DNA from: Marinimicrobium sp. C6131
GTDB taxonomy: Bacteria; Pseudomonadota; Gammaproteobacteria; Pseudomonadales; Cellvibrionaceae
Reading direction: 5' to 3'
Length of the DNA stretch: 64,000 nt
Assembly (NCBI RefSeq): GCF_026153455.1
Contig: NZ_CP110629.1
Location: forward strand, 1,798,001 to 1,862,000
Shown: piece by piece, positions 9,188-19,321 of the stretch
Layout of the letters: every line of letters begins with the position of its first letter
Numbering within the stretch: the first letter of the stretch is position 1
Made by a program: the position numbers and the translations under genes
Notes under the pieces: model-generated
Database searches by the model: none
Told to the model about the DNA's origin: nothing
What the model saw: the letters and a program-made list of their open reading frames with translations, nothing else

Positions 9188-9394
9188 TTACAATCCAACC
9201 ACGTTGTCCGCTTGAGGGCCTTTCTGGCCGTCTTTCACGTCGAATTCCACGCGCTGGCCTTCGGACAACGTCTTGAAGCCGGTACCGGAGATGGCACTGT
9301 AATGCACAAACACATCCTGACCGCCTTCCTGCTCAATGAATCCGAAACCCTTGGACTCGTTGAACCACTTAACAACACCTGTACTTCTGGACAT
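9188..9394 (-). CDS. Cold-shock domain protein (CspA family)
   Basis: A 68-residue single cold-shock domain, an RNA chaperone that melts secondary structure in mRNA. RNP1 is KGFGFIEQ and RNP2 is VFVHYSAI; the family start TGVVKWFNESKG is intact. The chosen start is the ATG at 9394; the frame stays open to 9478, but the added residues are not family-like. The roughly 300 bp upstream is free of genes, consistent with the long structured leaders typical of csp genes. Which csp paralogue it is cannot be decided here. Confidence 0.95.
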   Translation of the reverse strand: MSRSTGVVKWFNESKGFGFIEQEGGQDVFVHYSAISGTGFKTLSEGQRVEFDVKDGQKGPQADNVVGL

Positions 9395-9706
9395 AGTTTT
9401 AACCTTGACGTTTTGCTGAGTCGAATGAAATCCGCACCGGTACCACATGACTCCGAACGCGGGACAACCCGCTGGCACAGTTCACTTACTTATGACTGAC
9501 AAAACGTGTTACTAAAAGCAGGCGTACAGCGTGTGCAGGACAACCTTGTTAGAACGACGGTGTAACCATAAATAATGCGGCGATTGGCCAGCAAAATGAC
9601 TATATACTCGTTGCCGAGCCCCTGTAAAGAGCTCGGCAACGCTATACCTTTACCCTGCCTGGCAAAGCTGCAACAATAAGACTGTCCGCCCCTTACAGAA
9701 GATACT
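9395..9706. other. Divergent regulatory region between csp and fnr-type gene
   Basis: No gene seen. This region should hold the csp leader and both promoters. The clearest structure is a perfect 11-bp inverted repeat CGTTGCCGAGC / GCTCGGCAACG at 9609-9641 around an 11-nt loop, 66 bp before the regulator start. It lacks a T-run on either side, so it is more likely an operator or leader hairpin than a terminator. Confidence 0.6.
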
Positions 9707-10447
9707 ATGATCCGGATCAGCACCTCTGAAACCAGTTGCAGTCACGACTCCAGGACGTCTTGCAGCACCTGTCGTCTAAACACCCTGTGCCTGCCGTTAA
9801 GCCTGCATCTGGATGACGTCGATCAACTCAACCGTATCGTCCAGCGCGGCCGCCCGCTTCACAAGGGTGAGCACCTGTATCGTGCCGAGGACCCATTCGA
9901 CTCCCTGTTCGCGATCCGCTCCGGCGCCGTGAAGGCTTCCACCCTCAATGAGCAGGGTGAAGAGCAGGTCACCGGCTTCTATTTACCCGGCGAGCTGGTG
10001 GGTCTCGACGGCATCGCCGATAATCGATACACCAACACCGTGATCGCACTGGAGACCTCGTCGATCTGCGAAATTCCCTTTGAACAGATGGAGGACCTGA
10101 GCCTCAAGATCCCATCGCTGCAGCGCAATGTCTTCCAACTGCTCAGCCGGGAAATCACTCAGGACCAACAGTTGATCAGCCTGCTGAGCAAAAGCAGCGC
10201 CGAAGAACGGGTAGCCACCCTGCTGCTGAGTCTCTCCAGCCGCCACCAGCGTCGCAAGCTTTCGCCCACCGCCTTCCGGCTGCCCATGTCACGAACCGAC
10301 ATTGGCAACTTCCTGGGTCTGACCATCGAGACCATCAGCCGGGTGTTCAGTCGCCTGCAGCAGCAGAAGGTGCTGTCCGTCGACAAAAAGGAAATCCACA
10401 TTCTGGATATGGACCAACTGCGCCAACTGGCCAGTCAGCGCCACTGA
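9707..10447 (+). CDS. FNR/Anr-type oxygen-sensing transcription regulator
   Basis: A 246-residue CRP/FNR-family regulator of the anaerobic switch. The N-terminal CSTCRLNTLC supplies the C-x2-C-x5-C ligands of the 4Fe-4S cluster, and SSICEIPF supplies the fourth Cys at the position equivalent to E. coli FNR Cys122. The cyclic-nucleotide-like beta-roll contains EHLYRAEDPFDSLFAIRSGAVK. The helix-turn-helix LPMSRTDIGNFLGLTIETISRVFSRLQ has the E-x2-S-R recognition pattern of FNR, predicting TTGAT-N4-ATCAA sites. One such site lies in this window at 55648-55661. Could be named fnr, anr or etrA depending on lineage. Confidence 0.93.
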   Translation: MIRISTSETSCSHDSRTSCSTCRLNTLCLPLSLHLDDVDQLNRIVQRGRPLHKGEHLYRAEDPFDSLFAIRSGAVKASTLNEQGEEQVTGFYLPGELVGLDGIADNRYTNTVIALETSSICEIPFEQMEDLSLKIPSLQRNVFQLLSREITQDQQLISLLSKSSAEERVATLLLSLSSRHQRRKLSPTAFRLPMSRTDIGNFLGLTIETISRVFSRLQQQKVLSVDKKEIHILDMDQLRQLASQRH

Positions 10448-10486
10448 TACCGTTTGCCGATCAACCCCACAGGATTGACTCGCCCC

Positions 10487-11080
10487 ATGCCCGATTCACA
10501 GACTCGACTTGATCAGACTCTGGCCGCGTTCGACGCCGCCAACGCCGAAGACCCGAACCGGGAAACGGATCAGGGCGAGAGCCACCCCAAAGAGTGGCTC
10601 TACGGCCGACGTATGACCGAGACCCTCAACGCCTTCTGCCCGGATGCCTCGGAACCCCTGCAACTGGCCGCCCGCTGCCAACACATTCGCCGCTGGGAGA
10701 GCCCACGCAGCGACTATCCCGAGGGCCGGGCCGGTTATAAAAAGTGGCGCAGCCAGCTCGCCCTGCACCACGGGAAGGTGGCCGGCCAGATCATGGCCGA
10801 GCACGGCTACGATGAGGAGACCATTCGCCGGGTGCAGGACATGCTGATCAAGCGCAATCTCAAGCGCGACCCGGAGGTGCAGACTCTGGAGGATGTGATC
10901 TGTCTGGTCTTTCTGAGCCATTACCTGGAAGACTTCGCCCAGAAGCACGACGAGGAAAAGCTGATCGATATCATCCAGAAGACCTGGAACAAGATGTCTG
11001 AGCGGGGCCATGAGGCGGCCTTGAAGCTGCCGCTGTCCGAGCCGATGGGGCGCCTGATTCACAAAGCGTTGGAGGCATAA
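10487..11080 (+). CDS. DUF4202 family protein
   Basis: A 197-residue all-helical protein matching the DUF4202 family, function unknown. Visible features: SHPKEWLYGRRMTETL, RCQHIRRWESPRSDYPEGRAGYKKWRSQLALHHGK and FLSHYLEDFAQKHDEEKL. The many conserved His and Asp residues are suggestive of an HD-like metal site, but this is inference. The ATG at 10487 has AGGA upstream; a TTG at 10454 is less likely. It lies 39 nt after the FNR-type regulator, so it may be its operon partner. Confidence 0.75.
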   Translation: MPDSQTRLDQTLAAFDAANAEDPNRETDQGESHPKEWLYGRRMTETLNAFCPDASEPLQLAARCQHIRRWESPRSDYPEGRAGYKKWRSQLALHHGKVAGQIMAEHGYDEETIRRVQDMLIKRNLKRDPEVQTLEDVICLVFLSHYLEDFAQKHDEEKLIDIIQKTWNKMSERGHEAALKLPLSEPMGRLIHKALEA

Positions 11081-11153
11081 GAGACCGCAACCCCGCCAAA
11101 CCCACCTCAAAATTTGCTACAATTGCCGGTTTTGCAAAACCGGTGAACATTTC

Positions 11154-11504
11154 ATGGCAGCGATTACCCTCTACGGCATCAAAAACTGTGACACCGTCAA
11201 GAAGGCCCGCCGTTGGCTGGACGACCGGGGCGTGGACTACCGGTTTCACGATCTGCGCACGGATGGACTCACCGAAGCGCAGGTGGCCGGCTGGCTGAAC
11301 GAACTGGGCATGGACCTGGTCAACAGGCGCAGTACCAGTTGGAAAGCACTGGACCAGACCACCCGGGAACAGATGACCGCTGACAACGCCGCCGCCGTGA
11401 TTCTCGAGAACCCCACCCTGATCAAGCGACCGCTGCTTGATACCGGGGATACCCGCCACGCGGGGTTCAAGGCAGACGATTACGCCGCCTGGCTGGCCCG
11501 TTGA
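11154..11504 (+). CDS. ArsC/Spx-like thioredoxin-fold protein (YffB type)
   Basis: A 116-residue thioredoxin-fold protein of the ArsC/Spx superfamily, YffB branch. GIKNCDTVKKARRWLDDRGVDY carries the single N-terminal Cys (residue 12); RSTSWKALD and NPTLIKRPLLD are family motifs. True arsenate reduction is doubtful: YffB proteins are usually linked to glutathione-dependent thiol chemistry and sit next to dapE in enterobacteria. Here the gene directly precedes dapD-dapE, the same neighbourhood. Confidence 0.85.
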   Translation: MAAITLYGIKNCDTVKKARRWLDDRGVDYRFHDLRTDGLTEAQVAGWLNELGMDLVNRRSTSWKALDQTTREQMTADNAAAVILENPTLIKRPLLDTGDTRHAGFKADDYAAWLAR

Positions 11505-11574
11505 GCTGGCCTTTCGCACCGCAGCGCGTTTCTTTCAATTTCCGTATTAACGTAATGACCCACAGGACATGATC

Positions 11575-12609
11575 ATGACCCAACTGTACAGCCTCGGCCT
11601 TGGCGTCGGCACCCAGAACCTGAACAACGAGTGGCTGGAAGTTTTCTACCCTCAGCCTCTGCTCAACCCGACCGAGGCCACCGCATCCGCCGTCGCTCAG
11701 GCGCTGAACTACCAGGGTGGCAATCAGGTCATCGAACTGGACGTCAACAACATGCAGGCCCTGGCCGAGGCGCTTGAGCAGGCCGGTGACGATACTCAAG
11801 CCGCCATTGCCCGCTCGTTCATTCACAGCAAGCGTCCGCTGGTGGCCACCCTGCTGGCCGAAGACAGCGCTCCGCAGTCCGTGCCGGAAGGCTACCTCAA
11901 GCTGCACCTGATTTCCCATCGCCTGGTCAAGCCCCACGGCACCGACCTGACGGGCCTGTTTGGCTGTCTGCCCAACGTGGCCTGGACCAATCAGGGCGCG
12001 GTCGACCTGGACGAGCTGCCTGAGCGCCAGCTCCAGGCCCGCCTGGCCGGTGAACTTCTGGAAGTGGCCTGCGTGGACAAATTCCCGAAAATGACCAATT
12101 ACGTGGTGCCCAAGGGCGTGCGTATTGCCCACACCGCCCGGGTGCGTCTGGGCGCCTACCTGGGTGAAGGCACCACCATCATGCACGAAGGCTTCGTGAA
12201 CTTTAATGCCGGTACCGCCGGGCCGGGTATGATCGAAGGTCGTATTTCGGCCGGCGTGTTTGTCGGGTCTGGCTCCGATCTCGGCGGCGGCAGCTCGACC
12301 ATGGGCACCCTGTCCGGCGGCGGCAACATCATCATCTCCATCGGTAAGGAGTGCCTGTTGGGCGCCAATGCCGGCACCGGCATCCCGCTGGGCGATCGCT
12401 GCACCATCGAATCCGGTCTGTACATCACCGCGGGCACCAAGGTGGTGGTCCTGGATGATCAGGGCAACGAGGTGAACACCGTCAAGGCCCGGGAGCTGGC
12501 GAATCAGTCCGGCCTGTTGTTCCGCCGCAATTCCCTGACCGGTCGGGTCGAGTGTGTGACCAACAAGACCGCGGTGCAGTTGAACGAGGCGCTGCACGTT
12601 AACAATTAA
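11575..12609 (+). CDS. dapD: 2,3,4,5-tetrahydropyridine-2,6-dicarboxylate N-succinyltransferase
   Basis: Succinylates tetrahydrodipicolinate in the succinylase route to meso-diaminopimelate and lysine. The C-terminal half is a left-handed beta-helix of hexapeptide repeats (VRIAHTARVRLGAYLGEGTTIMHEG, FVGSGSDLGGGSSTMG, NIIISIGKECLLGANAGTGIPLG). At 344 residues it is the longer DapD form found in Pseudomonas-like bacteria rather than the roughly 274-residue E. coli form. The start is the ATG at 11575 with AGGA 7 nt before it; an ATG at 11569 is too close to the ribosome site. Confidence 0.93.
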   Translation: MTQLYSLGLGVGTQNLNNEWLEVFYPQPLLNPTEATASAVAQALNYQGGNQVIELDVNNMQALAEALEQAGDDTQAAIARSFIHSKRPLVATLLAEDSAPQSVPEGYLKLHLISHRLVKPHGTDLTGLFGCLPNVAWTNQGAVDLDELPERQLQARLAGELLEVACVDKFPKMTNYVVPKGVRIAHTARVRLGAYLGEGTTIMHEGFVNFNAGTAGPGMIEGRISAGVFVGSGSDLGGGSSTMGTLSGGGNIIISIGKECLLGANAGTGIPLGDRCTIESGLYITAGTKVVVLDDQGNEVNTVKARELANQSGLLFRRNSLTGRVECVTNKTAVQLNEALHVNN

Positions 12610-12619
12610 CGTCAGGTTA

Positions 12620-12650
12620 CGGCGGATGCGCGCAAAGCGCTTATCCGCCG
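12620..12650. repeat. REP-like hairpin between dapD and dapE
   Basis: The palindrome CGGCGGAT / ATCCGCCG (8-bp arms) has an inner GCGC-CAAA-GCGC-type stem. There is no T-run, so it is not a standard terminator. It resembles a REP-type or attenuating intergenic hairpin. Only one copy was found in this window. Confidence 0.55.
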
Positions 12651-12693
12651 TTCCCAAAAACCGCTCCGAAGGCCCCACCCCAAGAGACCGCTT

Positions 12694-13824
12694 ATGACCC
12701 CCACTCTCCAACTCGCCCACGACCTGATCCGCCGCCGCTCGGTCACCCCCGAGGACGCCGGCTGCCAGGACCTGATGATCCAGCGTCTGGAGGCCATCGG
12801 CTTTCAGGTGGAACGGTTGCGGTTTGAAGAGGTGGACAACTTCTGGGCCACCCGGGGCACCGAGGGGCCACTGCTGGCCTTTGCCGGGCACACCGATGTG
12901 GTGCCCACCGGTCCGGAAAGTCAGTGGCAACATCCCCCGTTCGAACCGGTGGTCGAAGACGGGATGCTGTACGGTCGGGGCGCGGCGGATATGAAAGGCT
13001 CTCTGGCCTCCATGGTTGTGGCCTGCGAGCAATTTGTGGCGGAGCATCCTGATCACCAGGGCCGGATCGGTTTTCTGATCACCAGCGATGAGGAAGGCCC
13101 CTCGGTGAACGGCACTGTGAAAGTGGTGGAGTGGCTGGAAGCCCGCCAGGAGAAAATCGACTGGTGTATCGTGGGTGAGCCCTCCAGTACCGACCGGGTC
13201 GGCGATGTGATCAAGAACGGTCGCCGGGGGTCCCTGGGCGGGGTCCTGAGGGTCAAGGGCGTTCAGGGGCATGTGGCCTACCCGCACCTGGCGGACAACC
13301 CGATTCACAAAGCCGCCCCTGCGCTGGCCGAGCTGGCGGCCCAGGAGTGGGATCAGGGCAACGAATTCTTTCCGGCGACCAGCTTCCAGATTTCCAATAT
13401 CAACGGCGGCACCGGGGCCACCAATGTGATCCCCGGCGAAGTGGAAGTGGTGTTCAACTTCCGCTTTTCCACGGAAGTGACGGAAGCACAGTTGCGCGAG
13501 CGCACTGAAGCGATATTGAACAGGCACGAGCTCGATTACGAGCTGGACTGGAAACTCAGCGGCCAACCCTTCCTGACCGCCGAGGGCGAGCTGGTCGACG
13601 CTGTCGTCAAAGCGGTGGAGCAGCACACCGGGCAGAAGCCAATACTCTCCACCGCCGGGGGCACCTCCGACGGCCGCTTTATCGCGCCCACCGGAGCCCA
13701 GGTGGTCGAGCTCGGTCCGCGCAATGACACTATTCACAAGGTGGACGAATGTGTGAGGGCGGAGGATCTGGACACCCTGACCGCTCTCTATCAGAGCACG
13801 CTCAAACGGTTGCTCACCCGCTAA
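12694..13824 (+). CDS. dapE: Succinyl-diaminopimelate desuccinylase
   Basis: Zinc metallohydrolase of the M20 family that removes succinate from N-succinyl-LL-diaminopimelate, two steps after DapD. Metal and catalytic motifs: AFAGHTDVVPTG (His and Asp ligands), YGRGAADMKGSLA (bridging Asp), TSDEEGPSVNGT (general-base Glu plus Glu ligand), VGEPSSTDR and the C-terminal GPRNDTIHKVDECV (His ligand). At 376 residues it has full length. It follows dapD after 84 bp. Confidence 0.96.
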   Translation: MTPTLQLAHDLIRRRSVTPEDAGCQDLMIQRLEAIGFQVERLRFEEVDNFWATRGTEGPLLAFAGHTDVVPTGPESQWQHPPFEPVVEDGMLYGRGAADMKGSLASMVVACEQFVAEHPDHQGRIGFLITSDEEGPSVNGTVKVVEWLEARQEKIDWCIVGEPSSTDRVGDVIKNGRRGSLGGVLRVKGVQGHVAYPHLADNPIHKAAPALAELAAQEWDQGNEFFPATSFQISNINGGTGATNVIPGEVEVVFNFRFSTEVTEAQLRERTEAILNRHELDYELDWKLSGQPFLTAEGELVDAVVKAVEQHTGQKPILSTAGGTSDGRFIAPTGAQVVELGPRNDTIHKVDECVRAEDLDTLTALYQSTLKRLLTR

Positions 13825-13858
13825 AAATCGATCACCTGCTGGAGACTGAGAGAGTACT

Positions 13859-15076
13859 GTGCAGAATTATTTTCGCTTTATCGCCCAGTCCTGGCCGCTG
13901 TTGGCGTTTGGCTTTATCAGTATTTTCTGGGGCAACTTCGGGCAATCGTTTTTCATCAGTTGGTACGGTACGCCCATTCAGGAATCCCTGGGGCTGTCCG
14001 CCGGTCGGTACGGTTCACTGTATTCCATTGCCACCCTGACCAGTGGCCTGCTGATCATGGCGTTCGGGGGGCTGATTGACCGGCTGCCGTTGCGTTTCTT
14101 TGCCTCCCTCTCCGCGGTCGGGCTCACGCTCGCGGGCATCGTAATGGCACTGGCCTATCATCCCCTGCTGTTGTTGCTCGGCCTGTTTCTGCTGCGTTTT
14201 TGCGGCCAGGGACTGCTGCCCCACACGGCCCAGACCACCATGGCCCGCTATTTCGACCGGGACCGGGGCAAGGCACTGAGCGTATCGGCCAGCGGCGTAC
14301 CGGTCGGCGAGGTGATTCTGCCCATTGCGGCGGTGGCACTGATTACCCTGATCGGCTGGCGGGGCAGTTGGGGCGTCATCGCCCTGTTGACCGTGACGCT
14401 CTACATTCCCCTGATGCTCTGGCTGCTCAAGCAGGCCCCGGTGGATACCCGCAGCCGCCCCGCCACCGCGGACGCTGAGGTACTCAAGCGCAGCGCCGGG
14501 CGCCGGGACATGCTCAAGGATTACCGGTTCTGGCTGGCTCTGCCCACGGTGCTGGGTGGTCCGTTTATGGTGACCGGCATTTTCATTCAGCAGGGTTTTA
14601 TTCTGGCCGAAAAAGACTGGTCAGCCGCCTGGCTGGCCAGCTGCTTCATTATCTATGGTGTCACCCACTGGGTGGCGCAACTGGTCACCGGCATTCTGAT
14701 TGACCGGTTCAGTGCCCAGACGGTGCTGCGTTTTGTCCTGGTGCCCCTGACCGGGGCGGTGTTTGTTCTCGCATACCTGGAGGGCCACTGGGTGGCGCCG
14801 CCGTTCATGATGCTGTTGGCCATGACCATTGGCTCCGGCAGTCCCGTGGGGGGCGCACTCTGGGCCGAGGTATACGGTACCGCCAAGCTCGGTTCCATCC
14901 GCTCACTGATGAGCTCGCTGATGATCATCTCCACCGCCATTTCGCCCTTTCTGTTCGGCGTGCTGATCGACCGGGACCTGACCGCCCAGCAGATGTTCAG
15001 CGGCACCGGCTGGGTACTCATTGCCGCCCTGATTCTGGTGCAGTTTTCCTATAAGTCGCAGTCAACGAAATACTAA
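13859..15076 (+). CDS. MFS transporter
   Basis: A 405-residue major facilitator superfamily protein with about 12 hydrophobic segments split into two six-helix halves by a charged loop at residues 195-225. The loop between helices 2 and 3 reads GGLIDRLPLRFFA, a typical MFS motif A; a related GILIDRFSAQTVL occurs in the second half. TTMARYFDRDRGKALSVSASGVPVGE resembles the oxalate/formate antiporter and nitrate-family loop, but the substrate cannot be read from sequence. GTG start 34 nt after dapE, so probably co-transcribed with it. Confidence 0.85.
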   Translation: MQNYFRFIAQSWPLLAFGFISIFWGNFGQSFFISWYGTPIQESLGLSAGRYGSLYSIATLTSGLLIMAFGGLIDRLPLRFFASLSAVGLTLAGIVMALAYHPLLLLLGLFLLRFCGQGLLPHTAQTTMARYFDRDRGKALSVSASGVPVGEVILPIAAVALITLIGWRGSWGVIALLTVTLYIPLMLWLLKQAPVDTRSRPATADAEVLKRSAGRRDMLKDYRFWLALPTVLGGPFMVTGIFIQQGFILAEKDWSAAWLASCFIIYGVTHWVAQLVTGILIDRFSAQTVLRFVLVPLTGAVFVLAYLEGHWVAPPFMMLLAMTIGSGSPVGGALWAEVYGTAKLGSIRSLMSSLMIISTAISPFLFGVLIDRDLTAQQMFSGTGWVLIAALILVQFSYKSQSTKY

Positions 15077-15135
15077 GACTTTTCGGATCCCCCGGCTCTT
15101 GGCATCATAGGCCTTCCACGATTAAGGGAAGGCCC

Positions 15136-15894
15136 ATGCTGACATCACTGCTTCATCAATCCAGTCACTGGTTCAACCGATTGGCACTGTGGCCGCTCCT
15201 GTTTGTCAGCCACTTTCTTGCCGCCAGCCTGCTGGCCTGGCACCTGCTCGCTCAAGTGGACTTCGGGTTTTCCCTGGCCTACCCGCTGCTGGATATTGAT
15301 CAGCACATCGAGCGTTTCGGACCGGAAAACCGCTACAAAACCGGGTTTGGAGAGACCTCCCGGGAAGAGCATGTGCGCCTATTCGGCGAAATCACCCGCA
15401 GCATTCAGAGCAGTGGCGAGGGTCTGGCGGAGATTCAGTACACCCTGCCCAACGGCCAAAGCAGCACGCTGATGCGCCTCCCCGAAGTCATTCACCTTCA
15501 GGATGTGGCTCGGCTGGTGGATCACTATTATCTGGCGGGCCTGACGGCGGCGGTATTACTGGTCGTATTGGGGCTCTACGTGCGCCAGCGCCAGCTGACA
15601 CCACCGAGGCCGCGGAAGGTATTGTGGGTGACCGGTGCCAGCCTGGCGGTTGGCGGTGTCGCGCTCTGGGTGATCGGCCCGGTGAAGGTCTTCTACTGGC
15701 TGCACGAATACGCCTTCCCCAAAGATCATCCCTGGTTTTTCTACTACCAGGACTCCCTGATGACCACACTGATGAAGGCGCCGGACCTGTTTGGCTTTAT
15801 CGGTGCGCTCCTGCTGCTACTGACCCTGATCCTCTGGGCCCTGTCCGGCGCACTATTACTGCGCGGATTCAGGCGCGGGCGCGCTCTTCCTTGA
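15136..15894 (+). CDS. DUF1461 (TIGR01906-type) integral membrane protein
   Basis: A 252-residue membrane protein with four hydrophobic segments (about residues 18-38, 133-152, 164-184 and 220-245). The extracytoplasmic loop after the first helix has the family-like RLPEVIHLQDVARLV, and a second loop contains HPWFFYYQDSLMTTLMKAPDLFGF. Function unknown. Its 3' end overlaps the convergent djlA stop by 26 bp. Confidence 0.75.
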   Translation: MLTSLLHQSSHWFNRLALWPLLFVSHFLAASLLAWHLLAQVDFGFSLAYPLLDIDQHIERFGPENRYKTGFGETSREEHVRLFGEITRSIQSSGEGLAEIQYTLPNGQSSTLMRLPEVIHLQDVARLVDHYYLAGLTAAVLLVVLGLYVRQRQLTPPRPRKVLWVTGASLAVGGVALWVIGPVKVFYWLHEYAFPKDHPWFFYYQDSLMTTLMKAPDLFGFIGALLLLLTLILWALSGALLLRGFRRGRALP

Positions 15895-16681
15895 TCAGAT
15901 CATAGGCGGTGCGGATTTCCTGGGAGCGCTCGGTGGCCTCCTTGATCATGTCCTCCGGCACCCCCTGCCCGATCAGCTTGTCCGGGTGGTACTCGCTCAT
16001 CAGCTTTCGGTAGGCTTTCTTCACCTCGGCATCACTCGCCTCAGGAGAGACACCCAGGGCATCATAAGCCTGCCTGAGCCGGTCCCGGGCTGACGGTCCG
16101 GCACTGGCCCCACCCTGATAGTGCTGCTGGCCACTGAAGCTGTTCTGGGCCTGGATCATCCGCAGCAACTGCTCGAACATGGCGCTGGACAGGCCCAACC
16201 CGAGGGCAATCTGGCGCAGCACCTGGACTTCCTGCTCATCCAGCTCGCCGTCGGCCAGAGCAATGTTGACCAGGTAGATCAGCAGCATCCGCACCAGATT
16301 GGCACGACGACCACAGACCTCGCGGAACCGGATCACCTGGGCATCGGGATCAAAATCCGCCGCCACCCCTTCCTTGAACAGGGCAATCGCCTGCTGGCGA
16401 TGCTCCGGGGTAAGCCCCATCTCATTCATGTAGGCTTCGGTCTGCTTGATTTCCGACTCGGAGACCCGGCCGTCGGCCTTTGCCAGGTGGCCCAGCAGGC
16501 GAAACACCGTCTCGAAGAACGTCTGCTCGATTTCCCGACGCCGCTCGGGCGAGCCCTCCGCCTGAATCTGGTTGTACCCCTTATCGAACAGGTGGCCCAC
16601 CACCAGGCCGAGCAGCGCCAACAGGGGGCCGCCCATAAACCAGCCGAGCACACCGCCAATGAGTTTTCCGAGAATCATCAT
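15869..16681 (-). CDS. djlA: DnaJ-like membrane co-chaperone DjlA
   Basis: A type III J-protein anchored by an N-terminal membrane helix (GKLIGGVLGWFMGGPLLALLGLVVGHLFD). The central TerB-like domain (LLGHLAKADGRVSESEI and NIALADGELDEQEVQVL) carries acidic repeats, and the C-terminal J domain has the HPD signature in MSEYHPDKLIGQG. It stimulates DnaK ATPase at the inner membrane. Length 270 residues, as expected. Alternative start Met2 makes no practical difference. Confidence 0.93.
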   Translation of the reverse strand: MMILGKLIGGVLGWFMGGPLLALLGLVVGHLFDKGYNQIQAEGSPERRREIEQTFFETVFRLLGHLAKADGRVSESEIKQTEAYMNEMGLTPEHRQQAIALFKEGVAADFDPDAQVIRFREVCGRRANLVRMLLIYLVNIALADGELDEQEVQVLRQIALGLGLSSAMFEQLLRMIQAQNSFSGQQHYQGGASAGPSARDRLRQAYDALGVSPEASDAEVKKAYRKLMSEYHPDKLIGQGVPEDMIKEATERSQEIRTAYDLIKEERARA

Positions 16682-16713
16682 AAATAGATCGTTTCCTTTA
16701 ACTGTTCAGATCA

Positions 16714-18334
<1,621 letters not shown>

Positions 18335-18336
<2 letters not shown>

Positions 18337-18362
18337 GGGGCCAGTATATCATCTGGCCCCAT
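18335..18362 (-). promoter_or_regulatory. Hairpin occluding the selO start codon
   Basis: ATGGGGCCAG / CTGGCCCCAT is a perfect 10-bp inverted repeat with an 8-nt loop. On the mRNA, the first two bases of the selO ATG are the end of the 3' arm. No T-run follows, so it does not look like a terminator. It could control translation or be a protein-binding site. Confidence 0.5.
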
Positions 18363-18370
18363 GGCGGGGG

Positions 18371-18982
18371 TTAATGGACGCGGCGACGGGCAGCCCAGAG
18401 GCCACCGAGACCGATCAGCAGCAAGACGAAGCCACCAGCCTCGTTAACCGAAACGGCTGTATCCTGGAACTGCAGGCTGTCCATGGCGAAGATGCCACCG
18501 GCAGCGTCAACGACCAGCCTGGAAACATTGGTAAAGTCAGCCGCAATCCAGAGCGGCTGGTTTTCGAAGTCCGGGTTGATCTGCGCGTCGACCAGCTCGC
18601 CGACCTTATTGCCCTGACCATCATAAGCCACCAGGGTAATCCAGAACGACATGTTGTTGTAATTGCTGGTCGACGCGAAATAGGCCCCCATAAAATCAAA
18701 GGGATTATCGCGGGTAATTTCCAGGTTACTTTCGAACCCCTGATTGAACAGAAACTGGCTACCACTGTGCGCCGCATCGCCGAACCCCGACATACCGGAG
18801 TCGCCCAGCCCCCAGCGACTGTCCCAGTTGAACCCCGCATAGCTTTGTTCGGACACACTGCCTTCTGAGGGGTCCAGATCATCAAAGGTGATCAGATCCG
18901 CGCTTGCCAAGGGTGCGCCAAGCAGCAGAGCTATAGCGAGGCCCTTTAGCCAGCGCTGTGTGAAATGAATTCCGTCTTTCAT
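18371..18982 (-). CDS. Exported protein with PEP-CTERM-like sorting tail
   Basis: A 203-residue secreted protein. A signal peptide (ALLLGAPLASA) precedes a beta-rich domain starting LITFDDLDP, which is common in PEP-CTERM exosortase substrates. The C-terminus has the tripartite sorting layout: a short motif NEAG, then the hydrophobic helix GFVLLLIGLGGLWAA, then RRRVH. The canonical motif is PEPG-like, so NEAG would be an unusual variant. No exosortase gene is in the window. The central domain is not recognised. Confidence 0.6.
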   Translation of the reverse strand: MKDGIHFTQRWLKGLAIALLLGAPLASADLITFDDLDPSEGSVSEQSYAGFNWDSRWGLGDSGMSGFGDAAHSGSQFLFNQGFESNLEITRDNPFDFMGAYFASTSNYNNMSFWITLVAYDGQGNKVGELVDAQINPDFENQPLWIAADFTNVSRLVVDAAGGIFAMDSLQFQDTAVSVNEAGGFVLLLIGLGGLWAARRRVH

Positions 18983-19321
18983 AATTCCAGATCCGTGTCA
19001 TATGCCAATATTTGGTGGGTTTAAGCGCCATCCCAATATGGCATTTAATGCAACGAAAGAGCCAGAATTAAAAAACCCTTTAAAAACAATAGGTTAAATT
19101 TGTTCACGCAAACACCCATCCTCCGACAATGCTTTTGGCGCCAATCCTGTAAAGCGCTTCGACAAAACCCTCCCCGTCAAAACCTGCGTCGGACCACTGA
19201 ATTCGGGGCCTCGTCGGGCAAATTGACAGCCCCTGCCCACCCCTTCGGTCACCCGCTCCTTGACGCTCCGGGTGACTGCTCTTAACCTAGGCGCCCTTTG
19301 AGTTACTGGGCGAGCCCAACT
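18983..19321. other. Divergent intergenic region, AT-richer
   Basis: No gene seen between the PEP-CTERM-like gene and anbu. Promoters for both should lie here. An imperfect inverted repeat TGCCAATATT / AATATGGCA at about 19003-19043, just upstream of the exported-protein gene, is the only visible structure and could be an operator. Confidence 0.4.

Noticed and set aside
11154..11504. Arsenate reductase proper
   Set aside because: YffB branch beside dapD/dapE with no ars genes; arsenate activity is not supported.
11467..13737. Long minus-strand open frame of 756 codons
   Set aside because: Antisense to dapD and dapE; its protein is low-complexity Gly/His/Gln-rich and has no family features. 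It is a shadow of high-GC codon use.
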